This document shows, piece by piece, positions 46,134 through 54,950 of a stretch of 64,000 nucleotides of DNA. The stretch lies in NCBI RefSeq assembly GCF_009725985.1, contig NZ_RCNR01000009.1:99468-163467 (forward strand), given 5' to 3'. The position numbers were made by a program, and so were the translations under genes. The notes beneath the pieces are model-generated. The model saw nothing but the letters and a program-made list of their open reading frames with translations, had not been told where the DNA came from and searched no databases. Positions within the stretch are counted from its first letter, which is position 1; every line of letters starts with the position of its first letter. This DNA is from Zobellia amurskyensis (GTDB lineage Bacteria; Bacteroidota; Bacteroidia; Flavobacteriales; Flavobacteriaceae).

Positions 46134-46939
46134 AATTATTAGTTAAACTTTTAGACAAAGTAATTTATAAGTTAAATTATTCAAAATTGAATATTTCGAA
46201 AACTGTATTATTCAATTTTAGAACTATGCCATTTAAAACCGCAGTAAAACTACCTGTCTTTTTATATGGAAAAGTGGATATTTATTTACTCAAAGGAGAA
46301 ATTGAATTCAGCGGCTGTAAAGTTAATAGAGGGATGATAAGAATGGGTATGAATAAGGATTATTTGGGAACAGTAAAAGGGGCTTCTCTAATTGTTTTGG
46401 CGCCTCACTCTAAAATAACATTTACGGGAAATAGTGAATTCAGCAGTAATTTTTTGATACGTACAGGTGAAAATGCTAAACTCAAAATCGGTAAAGGAAC
46501 TTTTTTCGGATCTTCAATAAAAATTGTTTGTATAAAAAAAATTTCTATAGGAAATTTCACTCAAATAGCTTTTGAATCTCAAGTAATCGACTCAGATTTT
46601 CATTTTACTTATGATCTAAAGAAACAGGAATTAAAACCAAGAGAAAAAGAAATCATAATTGGTAATTATAATTGGATTGGTAATAGATCTGTAATCTACA
46701 AAGGCACCAAAACAAATAATTATACAATAATAGCAAGCTCATCATTGGTAAATAAAAACTACCTAAAATCTGAAAACAAATATCTTGTATTGGCAGGACA
46801 ACCAGCAAAAATTGTGGCTGAAGACATACGGAGGATATACCCATTAAAATTAGAAGAGAAATTATTTCAACTTTCCTCTAACAATTTTGGTGGTTTACCA
46901 AATGAACTGTCTAATGAAATTATAGAATCTTTTAATTAA
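46130..46939 (+). CDS. Left-handed beta-helix acyltransferase
   Basis: A 269-residue protein with loosely conserved hexapeptide repeats (for example LKIGKGTFFGSSIKIVC, about 117-133, and EIIIGNYNWIGNRSVIYKG, about 174-192), the coil of acetyl- or acyl-CoA-dependent O- or N-acyltransferases such as WcaB/WcaF. The His in DSDFHFTY (about 153-160) may be the catalytic base. It probably adds an acyl group to a sugar of the repeat unit. The gene is very AT-rich (10 G/C in the 60 bases at 46141-46200). Confidence 0.75.
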   Translation: MKLLVKLLDKVIYKLNYSKLNISKTVLFNFRTMPFKTAVKLPVFLYGKVDIYLLKGEIEFSGCKVNRGMIRMGMNKDYLGTVKGASLIVLAPHSKITFTGNSEFSSNFLIRTGENAKLKIGKGTFFGSSIKIVCIKKISIGNFTQIAFESQVIDSDFHFTYDLKKQELKPREKEIIIGNYNWIGNRSVIYKGTKTNNYTIIASSSLVNKNYLKSENKYLVLAGQPAKIVAEDIRRIYPLKLEEKLFQLSSNNFGGLPNELSNEIIESFN

Positions 46940-46945
46940 ATAAAA

Positions 46946-47977
46946 ATGAAAGTACTATACATAGGACAAAGTAGTATTTCAAGTACATCTTTCCATAGAG
47001 CAAAGGCTTTAGAAAGAATAGGCGCCCAAGTTGAAATCTTAAACCCTTATGTGGTTACTGACAATCTATTTAGCATCAGTTTTAAAGTACATTACCGAAC
47101 AGGCTACCGATTTCTACAAAAAAGGATAAAGAATTGGCTTGCTCAAAACATCAAGAACCAAGAATATGATTTAGTTTGGGTTAATAGTGGTGAGTTATTG
47201 GGAGCCGAATGTATTTCTTTCTTAAGATCAAAAACAAATAAGCCCGTAATATTATATAATAATGATGACCCAACTGGGGGACGTGATGGTAGGCGATTTG
47301 ATTCACTTCTAAAAGCTATACCAATATATGATGCATGTATAGTTATGCGTGAATTTAACATCAAAGAATATTATAATTTGGGTGCAAAAAAAGTCATTAG
47401 AACATTTATGAGTTTTGATGAAGTTGAACACCAACCTCTTAAGTCTAAAATTCCAGACAAGTTTAAGTCAGAAGTTTGTTTTATTGGCACAAATATTCCA
47501 AATGAAAAAAGAGACCTTTTTATTTATGAATTAACTAAACGAGGTGTACCTATTTCTATATGGGGGAGTAGATGGGAGAGATCTACTTATTGGAAAGAAT
47601 TACGGCCTTTTTTCAAAGGTCCTTCATTAAAAGGAGATGACTATATAGCAGCTATTCAAGGAGCAAAAATATGCTTAGGCCTTCTTTCTAAAGGAAACAG
47701 AGACTTACATACTACCCGTACTTTTGAAATCCCTTACATAGGCAGCCTTCTTTGTGCTGAAAGAACACAAGAACATCTAGCACTTTTTAAAGAAAACGAA
47801 GAAGCTATATTTTGGGAGGATGTAGATGAATGTGCCGTTAAGTGCCTTAAGTTACTAAATGATAGTGATACAATAAAAACAATTGCAGAAAATGGCAGAA
47901 ACAGGATATTAAATGACGGTAGAGGAAATGAAGATGTTTTGAAGAAGATACTAAAGGAGACAAATAACGAGATATGA
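46946..47977 (+). CDS. CgeB-like GT-B glycosyltransferase
   Basis: A 343-residue protein of the CgeB / glycosyl transferases group 1-like (PF13524) type. The C-terminal region has CFIGTNIPNEKRDLFIYELT, the HTTRTFEIPYIGSLLCAERT donor-site block (about 252-271) and the EAIFWEDVDE segment that marks these enzymes. The N-terminal half has the GT-B acceptor fold with NNDDPTGGRD (about 110-119). The transferred sugar is unknown. It starts 6 bases after the acyltransferase stop and overlaps the next gene by four. Confidence 0.82.
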   Translation: MKVLYIGQSSISSTSFHRAKALERIGAQVEILNPYVVTDNLFSISFKVHYRTGYRFLQKRIKNWLAQNIKNQEYDLVWVNSGELLGAECISFLRSKTNKPVILYNNDDPTGGRDGRRFDSLLKAIPIYDACIVMREFNIKEYYNLGAKKVIRTFMSFDEVEHQPLKSKIPDKFKSEVCFIGTNIPNEKRDLFIYELTKRGVPISIWGSRWERSTYWKELRPFFKGPSLKGDDYIAAIQGAKICLGLLSKGNRDLHTTRTFEIPYIGSLLCAERTQEHLALFKENEEAIFWEDVDECAVKCLKLLNDSDTIKTIAENGRNRILNDGRGNEDVLKKILKETNNEI

Positions 47978-49341
47978 TTTTAATCAAAATATTATCACTT
48001 ATTTTGATAAGTCCATCCCTGTATGTTGGCAATAAATTAATGAAAAAGAAAGATGTAAATTTTTTTGACCTCTTAATCATTTTCAACACTCTTTATTTCG
48101 TAATAATACCATTAAAGTCTAATGAATCTGTATACAATAGTATAGGTAACATATCTCCGAACACCTCAATCTTTGTTTTCTTTTATTTATTGTTCTTTTT
48201 CTCCGCTTTGATTATAAGTAGTAAACTAGTTAAAAATCACACAGATTCACCAATAAATGTCACCTACTATCTAAAAAAATACCCAAATTTAGAAGCTAGT
48301 TTAGTCTTAAAATTAATTTTAATTATTCTTCCAATTTTCTCATTGACCTACTATGTACCACATATGTCCACTATCGCGGCATTTGAGGAAATTCGAGAGG
48401 CTGGCACAAAAGTCAGCTACGAGCAATCTTCAATGGTCAAGTTCTTCGGAACTATATTTAAATTAGGCTTAATAGTTCCTGTTGTAATATTTTTTCAAAA
48501 CTTGAGAGATAAAAAAGTTGATTTACTAATTATTTGCTCTCTAGTTTTTTTCTTAATCAATTTTCTAATTCTCCCACGAAGAGAGCTTTTGGAATTTTTC
48601 CTTTTTGGAGGAGTTGTTCTATATAGTATAAATAGAGAATTGATAAATAAAAAACTACTGCTCTACACTCTATGCCTTGCCAGCTTCATCTACTTAGTTT
48701 ATTTTCCTTTCTATAACGTTATTAGGCGCACTAGTGTGTCTTTTGACAAAAGTGCGCCTATTTCTTCTATTAAGAAGATTTATGACTATGGTCTAAACAC
48801 GTATTCAGAAGGAAACGAAAGAGCTTCTGAATTAACAGATAATCGAGCAATTGGACTTTATAGAGCTTTGTATTGGTTGGCTGAAAATGATACCGACAAC
48901 AAAATTTCATGGGGAGCAATAACCTTATCCGCTATTGACCACGCAACACCAAAGGTTATAAATCCTAGTAAGGGTCTAGGTTCGGAACATCTTTTAGAGA
49001 AAAGAATGCAAACATCCAAGGACTCAGCGGATTCAGTACTTCTTTTATCCTTAGCCGATTATTCTATGCTAGGATCCATTTTTACTGTTTTAATATATTT
49101 TTTAATATTTCAACTATGGTATTGGATTTCAAGAACTTCAGATTTACTATGGGGACAAACCATTACCTCTCTTTATGTTGTCTATTTTCTCTTTAGTGTT
49201 TCATTTTCTATAGAACAAAAACTCGACGGTATTTTAGCGAATACAGTGGCATATGTTTTGGTAGTTTCATTAATTGTTTTAATTCACAAATTCAATTTAC
49301 TTCAAATCTTAACTACCAAACAAAATAAAAAACAACTATGA
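47974..49341 (+). CDS. Wzy-like O-antigen polymerase
   Basis: A 455-residue membrane protein with about ten to twelve hydrophobic segments and a large extracytoplasmic loop (about 235-345, with NVIRRTSVSFDKSA, ERASELTDNRAIGLYRALYWL and LEKRMQT) near the end. This topology and its place between glycosyltransferases mark the polymerase that joins repeat units in the periplasm. Polymerases share little sequence, so the call rests on topology and context. The gene is strongly AT-rich and overlaps the next by four bases. Confidence 0.75.
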   Translation: MILIKILSLILISPSLYVGNKLMKKKDVNFFDLLIIFNTLYFVIIPLKSNESVYNSIGNISPNTSIFVFFYLLFFFSALIISSKLVKNHTDSPINVTYYLKKYPNLEASLVLKLILIILPIFSLTYYVPHMSTIAAFEEIREAGTKVSYEQSSMVKFFGTIFKLGLIVPVVIFFQNLRDKKVDLLIICSLVFFLINFLILPRRELLEFFLFGGVVLYSINRELINKKLLLYTLCLASFIYLVYFPFYNVIRRTSVSFDKSAPISSIKKIYDYGLNTYSEGNERASELTDNRAIGLYRALYWLAENDTDNKISWGAITLSAIDHATPKVINPSKGLGSEHLLEKRMQTSKDSADSVLLLSLADYSMLGSIFTVLIYFLIFQLWYWISRTSDLLWGQTITSLYVVYFLFSVSFSIEQKLDGILANTVAYVLVVSLIVLIHKFNLLQILTTKQNKKQL

Positions 49342-50459
49342 AAACAAGAGACTTCGGGAGGTTAAAGATTTTAGACAGCATACGTGGAATAGCAGCTTTA
49401 GTGGTGTTGTACCATCACATATTCAAACTGAACAAAGATGTTCTGAAAAATAATCTAAGTAATACAGTTTACGAAATAATGCACTTTATTTCAAGCTTAA
49501 ACTTTGAAGCAGTACTATTATTTTTTATCATTTCTGGATTTTCGATAGCATTAAGTACAGTAAAAAGACCGCTAAAAGATAGAAATACGGTAAACACCTA
49601 TATTTACAGAAGATTAAAACGTATTTTACCTATTTATTGGTTGGCTATACTACTAGCTTTTGCAACTGGCGCTGTGCTTGGCATATTACACTTAAATGAT
49701 TTCAGTTTCGTCAATCTGCTAGGAAATTTGTTATTTGTTCAGACTAGTGCCTCTATACCTGAATCATGGGCAGTCCCTTATGGCTTAAATGGGCCTTTGT
49801 GGTCATTGGCTTTTGAAATGTTTTTTTATTTATTATTCCCACTAGTTTATTTCCTTAACAAAAAATGGTTTAAAAAAATTAATTTACATACCAAGTATGC
49901 CTGTTTAGTAGCGATAGTATTACTCGGTATAATAGTAAATAAAAAATTAGTTTTCATTCCATACTTTTTATTTTTAGGTGGTTTTATAACATGGATACAA
50001 GGTTATATATCTGCAGAGTACTATATTTATTGGAAAAAAAGAAACTCCTTTTTTCTAGCTAACCTACTTATTGGTTTAGCGGTAACTATAGGTAGCTCTC
50101 AAATACCCTCAGAAACCGTAAAAGTTATTGGAAAAGGCATGCTATTAAACGGCCTATTTTACTTTATAATGATCATACTAGATCAGTATGATACGCATAA
50201 ATTTCAAAATTTCATAAACAAGTTATTTTTTAAAATTGGAGAAGGAAGTTACACTATTTACGCACTGCACTATCCAATTTTAATATACTTTCAAAAACAG
50301 GGTATAAGTCTTAAATATCAATTGTTATTTATCCCCCCTTTTATAATTTGTTGTTATTTATTAGAAAAGAGGTCATTACAATGGAAACTAAAATTTCTCG
50401 AACTAGACTATTTAAAGCCATTATATTTCTTTAAAAAAGAAAGTTTAGTAAAAAAATAA
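49338..50459 (+). CDS. Acyltransferase 3 family protein (OafA/YrhL-like)
   Basis: A membrane acyltransferase with about ten helices, expected to move an acetyl or other acyl group onto sugars from the cytosolic side. DSIRGIAALVVLYHHIF (about 13-29) contains the essential His pair of the family, RRLKRILPIYWLAIL (about 91-105) the Arg motif, and GPLWSLAFEMFFYLLFPL (about 151-168) the conserved Trp-Ser helix. The 373 residues are typical. With the LbH protein at 46130 it gives two possible O-acetylation steps. Confidence 0.9.
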   Translation: MKTRDFGRLKILDSIRGIAALVVLYHHIFKLNKDVLKNNLSNTVYEIMHFISSLNFEAVLLFFIISGFSIALSTVKRPLKDRNTVNTYIYRRLKRILPIYWLAILLAFATGAVLGILHLNDFSFVNLLGNLLFVQTSASIPESWAVPYGLNGPLWSLAFEMFFYLLFPLVYFLNKKWFKKINLHTKYACLVAIVLLGIIVNKKLVFIPYFLFLGGFITWIQGYISAEYYIYWKKRNSFFLANLLIGLAVTIGSSQIPSETVKVIGKGMLLNGLFYFIMIILDQYDTHKFQNFINKLFFKIGEGSYTIYALHYPILIYFQKQGISLKYQLLFIPPFIICCYLLEKRSLQWKLKFLELDYLKPLYFFKKESLVKK

Positions 50460-50540
50460 GTTGTTTCATTTAGTTCTTTTATAACAAAGCTTTAATTTCT
50501 TACCAGAGAAAAAAGGCAAATTAAAAAAAATTGTCCTGAG

Positions 50541-51722
50541 ATGAAGATTATCTTTCTCACCCATCAAGAAAATTTTTTAGGCTACAGTATGAAGCGCTAT
50601 ACACAGTTTTTAAGTGATGGTATGCAGCAAAGAGGACACAAGACTACCATATGGGGGCCAAAACTCTACCTTTCAAAAAACAGACCGGCTAGAGGCATAG
50701 GCAAGTGGTTGCGTTATATTGACCAATTTTTATTGTTTCCTATTTGGTTTAAGTACAAAAGTAAAGATGAACCCCAAACCACTTTATTTGTTTTAATTGA
50801 CCAAGCCCTGGGTATTTGGACACCATTAATAAATAAAAAAGCACATGTTCTGCACTGTCACGATTTTATTGCTTTAAACTCTGCTTTGGGCAAAATAAAA
50901 GAAAACCCAACAAGTTGGTCCGGAAAAATGTACCAACAACTTATTTATAAAGGCTTCTCCAAGGCAAACAATTTTATATCCGTGTCAAAAAACACCCAAA
51001 ATGAATTAACCAATTTATTATCAAAACCACCCCGTATTAATGAGCAGGTCTATAATGCGATAGACCCTTCTTTTAAGCCCGGATCCAAAACGAAAGCTCG
51101 TACCTTTATAAGCAATCGTTTAAGTATAGATGTTTCCCAAGGATATATACTTCATGTGGGAGGCAACACATTTTATAAGAACCGAGAAGGAGTGTTGGGA
51201 ATTTATGAGGCTTTGCGAAATCAATCCACTCAATCGCTACCTCTTTTATTGGTGGGTGGAGCGAACAAGCCATCGGAGAGCCTTCTCAAACACTACGAAT
51301 CTTCGGACTATAAAAACGATATTTACTTTTTACCGAATGTAGATGATTTTTTCCTCTTAAAAGCCTATCAAGGTGCCTGTTTATTGCTATACCCCTCCCT
51401 ATTCGAAGGGTATGGCTGGCCCGTTGGTGAAGCCTTGGCCTGTGGTTGTTTAGTAATTACCACAAACGAAGCACCAATGAATGAAATCGGAGCTACGGCA
51501 GCTCTTTATATTTCTCGGTGCCCTAATGAAGAAAGTTTAACATGGGCTAAAGCTTCTGCTAAGATTGTAGAGCACACATTACTACTTTCTACCAAGGATA
51601 AAGATAAAAGAATAAAAGAAGGCTTAGACAGTATGATTAGGTTCAATGAAGTGTCTATTTTAAATCAGATTGAATTTATTTATGAAAAAATTATTTATCA
51701 ACACGCACTTGCAGAGGTATGA
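50541..51722 (+). CDS. Glycosyltransferase family 4
   Basis: A 393-residue GT-B retaining glycosyltransferase. LHVGGNTFYKNREGVLGI (about 197-214) begins the donor domain and PSLFEGYGWPVGEALACGC (about 286-304) is the E-x7-E block. The spacing of the upstream gap (81 bases) may allow a new promoter. GC content returns to the level of the flanking chromosome from here. It overlaps the VanZ gene by four bases. Confidence 0.89.
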   Translation: MKIIFLTHQENFLGYSMKRYTQFLSDGMQQRGHKTTIWGPKLYLSKNRPARGIGKWLRYIDQFLLFPIWFKYKSKDEPQTTLFVLIDQALGIWTPLINKKAHVLHCHDFIALNSALGKIKENPTSWSGKMYQQLIYKGFSKANNFISVSKNTQNELTNLLSKPPRINEQVYNAIDPSFKPGSKTKARTFISNRLSIDVSQGYILHVGGNTFYKNREGVLGIYEALRNQSTQSLPLLLVGGANKPSESLLKHYESSDYKNDIYFLPNVDDFFLLKAYQGACLLLYPSLFEGYGWPVGEALACGCLVITTNEAPMNEIGATAALYISRCPNEESLTWAKASAKIVEHTLLLSTKDKDKRIKEGLDSMIRFNEVSILNQIEFIYEKIIYQHALAEV

Positions 51723-52159
51723 TGAGCATGAATTCATTTGTTGAAACAAAAAAGGTAAAAATAATTATCACAATTTTATTTATTGTAGGGGTAAGTGCCA
51801 TCCTATTCCTGAGTTGGAAAACAAATCCTAACCTGAAAGAACTGCCTTTTATTCCCGAGTGGCTTTCAGACTGGACCGACCAGGTACGCAATAACCGTAG
51901 GCGAACAGCAGTACCCTTTATAGGACTCGGCCTTTTAACAGGTTTTTATCTCATCAGTATAAAGCGGACTACATTATCATTTTGGATATATGTTTGGGCT
52001 ATATTGTTTATAATTGTTTGTCTTGCCGAAGCGGGGCAGTACTTTTTACCATCAAGGAGCCTTGATTTGAAGGATGTAATTTGGGGTGTAATTGGGTCAA
52101 CCGTTGGACTTGCAGTCACTTTTACCGGACTTTATGCAGTCCGCTTACTAAAAAAATGA
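51719..52159 (+). CDS. VanZ-like membrane protein
   Basis: A 146-residue protein of the VanZ-like family with about four membrane helices (about 13-31, 64-80, 85-106 and 118-141). The pattern AEAGQYFLPSRSLDLKDVIW (about 102-121) is diagnostic. VanZ proteins raise resistance to teicoplanin in some bacteria; in Bacteroidota they are often linked to envelope or polysaccharide genes, as here, with no settled function. It overlaps the upstream GT gene and is 3 bases from the WcaI-like gene. Confidence 0.82.
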   Translation: MMSMNSFVETKKVKIIITILFIVGVSAILFLSWKTNPNLKELPFIPEWLSDWTDQVRNNRRRTAVPFIGLGLLTGFYLISIKRTTLSFWIYVWAILFIIVCLAEAGQYFLPSRSLDLKDVIWGVIGSTVGLAVTFTGLYAVRLLKK

Positions 52160-52162
52160 GTT

Positions 52163-53425
52163 ATGAAAGAAAAACAGGTTAAGCGTATTCTCTTTATAGG
52201 TTATAATTTTTCTCCTGAATTAACTGGAATAGGAAAGTATTCGGGAGAAATGATGCATTGGTTAGCCCAACAAGGGCATCACTGCACTGTACTTACTGCT
52301 TATCCGTATTATCCTTATTGGAAAATACAGGAGCCCTACCGAAAAAATAGGTTCTGGTATAGAAGTGAGGTTGAACACTTTTCCTCAGGAGGAAAGCTTA
52401 CGGTGTTACGATGTCCAATGTACGTGCCTGAGCAACCAAGCGGTATTAAACGTATGCTATTAGATACGTCATTTTCTTTTACTTCATTATGTAGAATGTT
52501 ACCCTTGTTATTTCAAAAAAAACACGATTGGGTCATATCCATCGCTCCTTCTTTTCAGTTCGGAATACTGGGGGTATTATACAAAAAATTAAGAGGCGGC
52601 AAACATTTGCACCATATTCAAGATTTACAGATTGAGGCCGCCCAAGATTTAGGCCTTATTAAATCCAAAACTTTATTAAAGCTTTTATATGGCACCGAGC
52701 GGTTTATCTTTAAGCATACGGACGTTGTGAGCAGTATTTCTGATGGTATGATATCACGTATAGAGAAAAAAGCGCTAAAACCATTGCTATTCTTTCCAAA
52801 CTGGACCGAAACAAACAGTTTCTATCCTATTCTTGAAGACCATGGCGCATTGAAAGAAAAATTCGGGTATGCCCCTACCGATTGGGTCGTTCTTTATTCA
52901 GGAGCCATTGGAGAAAAACAAGGCCTAGAGTCAATTTTGCATACCGCAAAAACACTACACTCACACGAACATCTAAAATTTGCGATTTGTGGTACGGGGC
53001 CTTACAAAGAAACTCTAAAAGACATGGCTACTAATATGGAACTTAAAAATGTACGTTTTCTTCCATTGCAGCCCAAAGCAGATTTTAATGCTTTTTTAAA
53101 TATGGCCGATCTACATCTAGTCATTCAAAAAGAGAAAGCTAGTGACTTGGTTATGCCATCAAAATTGACAACCATTCTAGCGGTAGGGGGACTGGCCTTA
53201 ATTACGGCCAACGAACAGTCTAGTTTACATAAAGTAGTACGGAAATACGAGATGGGTCTTTTGGTGGCTGCTGAGAATCAACAAGCTTTAAACGACGGTA
53301 TTTTAAATGCTTTTCAAAGTAAGGAAAAGGTCTTGATAAAAAAGGCGGCACGAACTTATGCCGAAGAATATTTAGCAATTGACACCATCATGAATGCTTT
53401 TGAAAAAGAACTGAATATTGAATAA
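52163..53425 (+). CDS. WcaI-type glycosyltransferase
   Basis: A 420-residue GT4 enzyme of the WcaI (colanic acid) type. The N-terminus YNFSPELTGIGKYSGEM (about 14-30) and TAYPYYPYWKI (about 48-58) are distinctive. The donor domain has LYSGAIGEKQGLESI and LVIQKEKASDLVMPSKLTTI (about 316-335), where the VMPSKL block is typical of WcaI rather than classical GT4. It probably adds fucose or a similar sugar in the repeat unit. It ends the first half of the operon; a 185-base gap follows. Confidence 0.87.
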   Translation: MKEKQVKRILFIGYNFSPELTGIGKYSGEMMHWLAQQGHHCTVLTAYPYYPYWKIQEPYRKNRFWYRSEVEHFSSGGKLTVLRCPMYVPEQPSGIKRMLLDTSFSFTSLCRMLPLLFQKKHDWVISIAPSFQFGILGVLYKKLRGGKHLHHIQDLQIEAAQDLGLIKSKTLLKLLYGTERFIFKHTDVVSSISDGMISRIEKKALKPLLFFPNWTETNSFYPILEDHGALKEKFGYAPTDWVVLYSGAIGEKQGLESILHTAKTLHSHEHLKFAICGTGPYKETLKDMATNMELKNVRFLPLQPKADFNAFLNMADLHLVIQKEKASDLVMPSKLTTILAVGGLALITANEQSSLHKVVRKYEMGLLVAAENQQALNDGILNAFQSKEKVLIKKAARTYAEEYLAIDTIMNAFEKELNIE

Positions 53426-53610
53426 AGTCACCATGCATCTTATCGATTAATACTGCTATTTATAAGCTATTGAATACAAATAGCTAAAACATTCGTAAAT
53501 TTAATTTTATTCAATCTCCCCCTTATAGGATTGAGTAGCCTAAACCAAGTTATTCACACCAAATAATTACCCGATATCCCTATTTTGGCTATCATAAATA
53601 CAAATCCATT

Positions 53611-54939
53611 ATGAAGAATAGCTTTTCAAAAGCGGTTTTTTCATTTAAAACCAAGTTCGTAGATCCAAAACTTGAAGAGTTAAACCGTAGAACAGCTGCA
53701 AATTTGCAGACTGAGGATTTGTCGGACTTGAACCTTAAAAAGCGGAAAGCTCTCGTAAACCATGCCTTTACCCATTCTGAATTTTATAAAAGAAAATATC
53801 AAAAATTCGATTTTTCAGAAGCGGGGGTATCTAATGATGATTTCTTAAAATTACCACCGTTGACCCGTGAGGAACTTCGGGAAAATTTTTCAGATATAAA
53901 AACCAAAAATGTTTCTGAATCTGATCACCGTAAAGCTAGTACATCGGGCAGTACCGGTTTTCCAATCTCAGTCCTTCACGACCGTAGACATCCCGAAACT
54001 CCCATACGTTGGCGAATTCTTGATTGGTGGGGCATAGAGCCCTGGGAGAACCAAGCTTTCGTTTATCGTTACAAGAGACCTTTTTTGAAACGTTTGCGCA
54101 ATAGCTTACTTTGGTGGCCGACCAAGCGCATATTTTTAGCGGCCGCTGACCTTAACGAGGAAAAATTAAACAAATTTGTCAGGGCCTTTAACAGAATAAA
54201 GCCTACACTGCTTCAGGGCTATGTTGATGTAATCTTTGAGTTTGCACTTTATCTTCTTGATAACAATATTAAGATTCACCCTCCCAAAATGGTTTGGGTT
54301 ACCTCCGCCCCTTTATTTGAGGAGCAAAGAAAATTAATGGAGAAAGCGTTTGGAGCTCCGGTCTGCGACCAGTATGGCAACACCGAAATATTACTGATTG
54401 CTGCCGAATGTCCTGAGCAAAATGGCCTTCATATTATGCAGGACACCGTACATATTGAATTTGTTGACGAAAACAATCAACTTGTACCCGCCAATACGAA
54501 CGGTAAAATACTTCTGACCGACCTTACTAATTATGCCTTTCCATTAATTCGCTATGAAATTGGAGATGAAGGGAAATATTTGGACCATAGCTGTACCTGT
54601 GGAATCCCATTGCCGTTAATGGATAATGTAAGAGGGCGTCAATCCATGAATATTCAGACCCCATCGGGTCTGCGTATTAGAGGAGAACATCTTATGGCCA
54701 TGTTCAATGAGTACATGACCGCTTTTAAGGAAATTCAGTTAAGACAAGAAACCGATTACTCGGTTTGTATTAATTATGTGCCACGAATTGCCCATAAAGA
54801 AGCTAAAGACGCGGCTCAAAAAATGGTACAAATGCTCAAGAAACGTTCTCGTTCAGAGATTGAAATAAAATGTAATAAAATTGAACATATAGAGCGAAAA
54901 ACTACTAAAACACCCCTTATAGTGAGCTATTTAGGTTAA
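53611..54939 (+). CDS. CapK-like adenylate-forming enzyme (phenylacetate-CoA ligase family)
   Basis: A 442-residue protein of the phenylacetate-CoA ligase/CapK group of the ANL superfamily. ASTSGSTGFPISVLHD (about 109-124) is the phosphate-binding loop, VCDQYGNTEILLIAAECPE (about 251-269) the A5-type motif, and CTCGIPLPLMDNVRGR (about 330-345) the A7-A8 region; the C-terminal lid domain is present. CapK-type enzymes are common in capsule loci but their acid substrate is not known. It may activate an acyl or amino acid for decoration of the glycan. The ATP-grasp gene follows after 11 bases. Confidence 0.87.
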   Translation: MKNSFSKAVFSFKTKFVDPKLEELNRRTAANLQTEDLSDLNLKKRKALVNHAFTHSEFYKRKYQKFDFSEAGVSNDDFLKLPPLTREELRENFSDIKTKNVSESDHRKASTSGSTGFPISVLHDRRHPETPIRWRILDWWGIEPWENQAFVYRYKRPFLKRLRNSLLWWPTKRIFLAAADLNEEKLNKFVRAFNRIKPTLLQGYVDVIFEFALYLLDNNIKIHPPKMVWVTSAPLFEEQRKLMEKAFGAPVCDQYGNTEILLIAAECPEQNGLHIMQDTVHIEFVDENNQLVPANTNGKILLTDLTNYAFPLIRYEIGDEGKYLDHSCTCGIPLPLMDNVRGRQSMNIQTPSGLRIRGEHLMAMFNEYMTAFKEIQLRQETDYSVCINYVPRIAHKEAKDAAQKMVQMLKKRSRSEIEIKCNKIEHIERKTTKTPLIVSYLG

Positions 54940-54950
54940 ATTCATCTCCT

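Noticed and set aside
53465..53485. Hairpin AGCTATT/AATAGCT after the WcaI-like gene as a terminator
   Set aside because: The stem is AT-rich and short, and there is no T-run after it.
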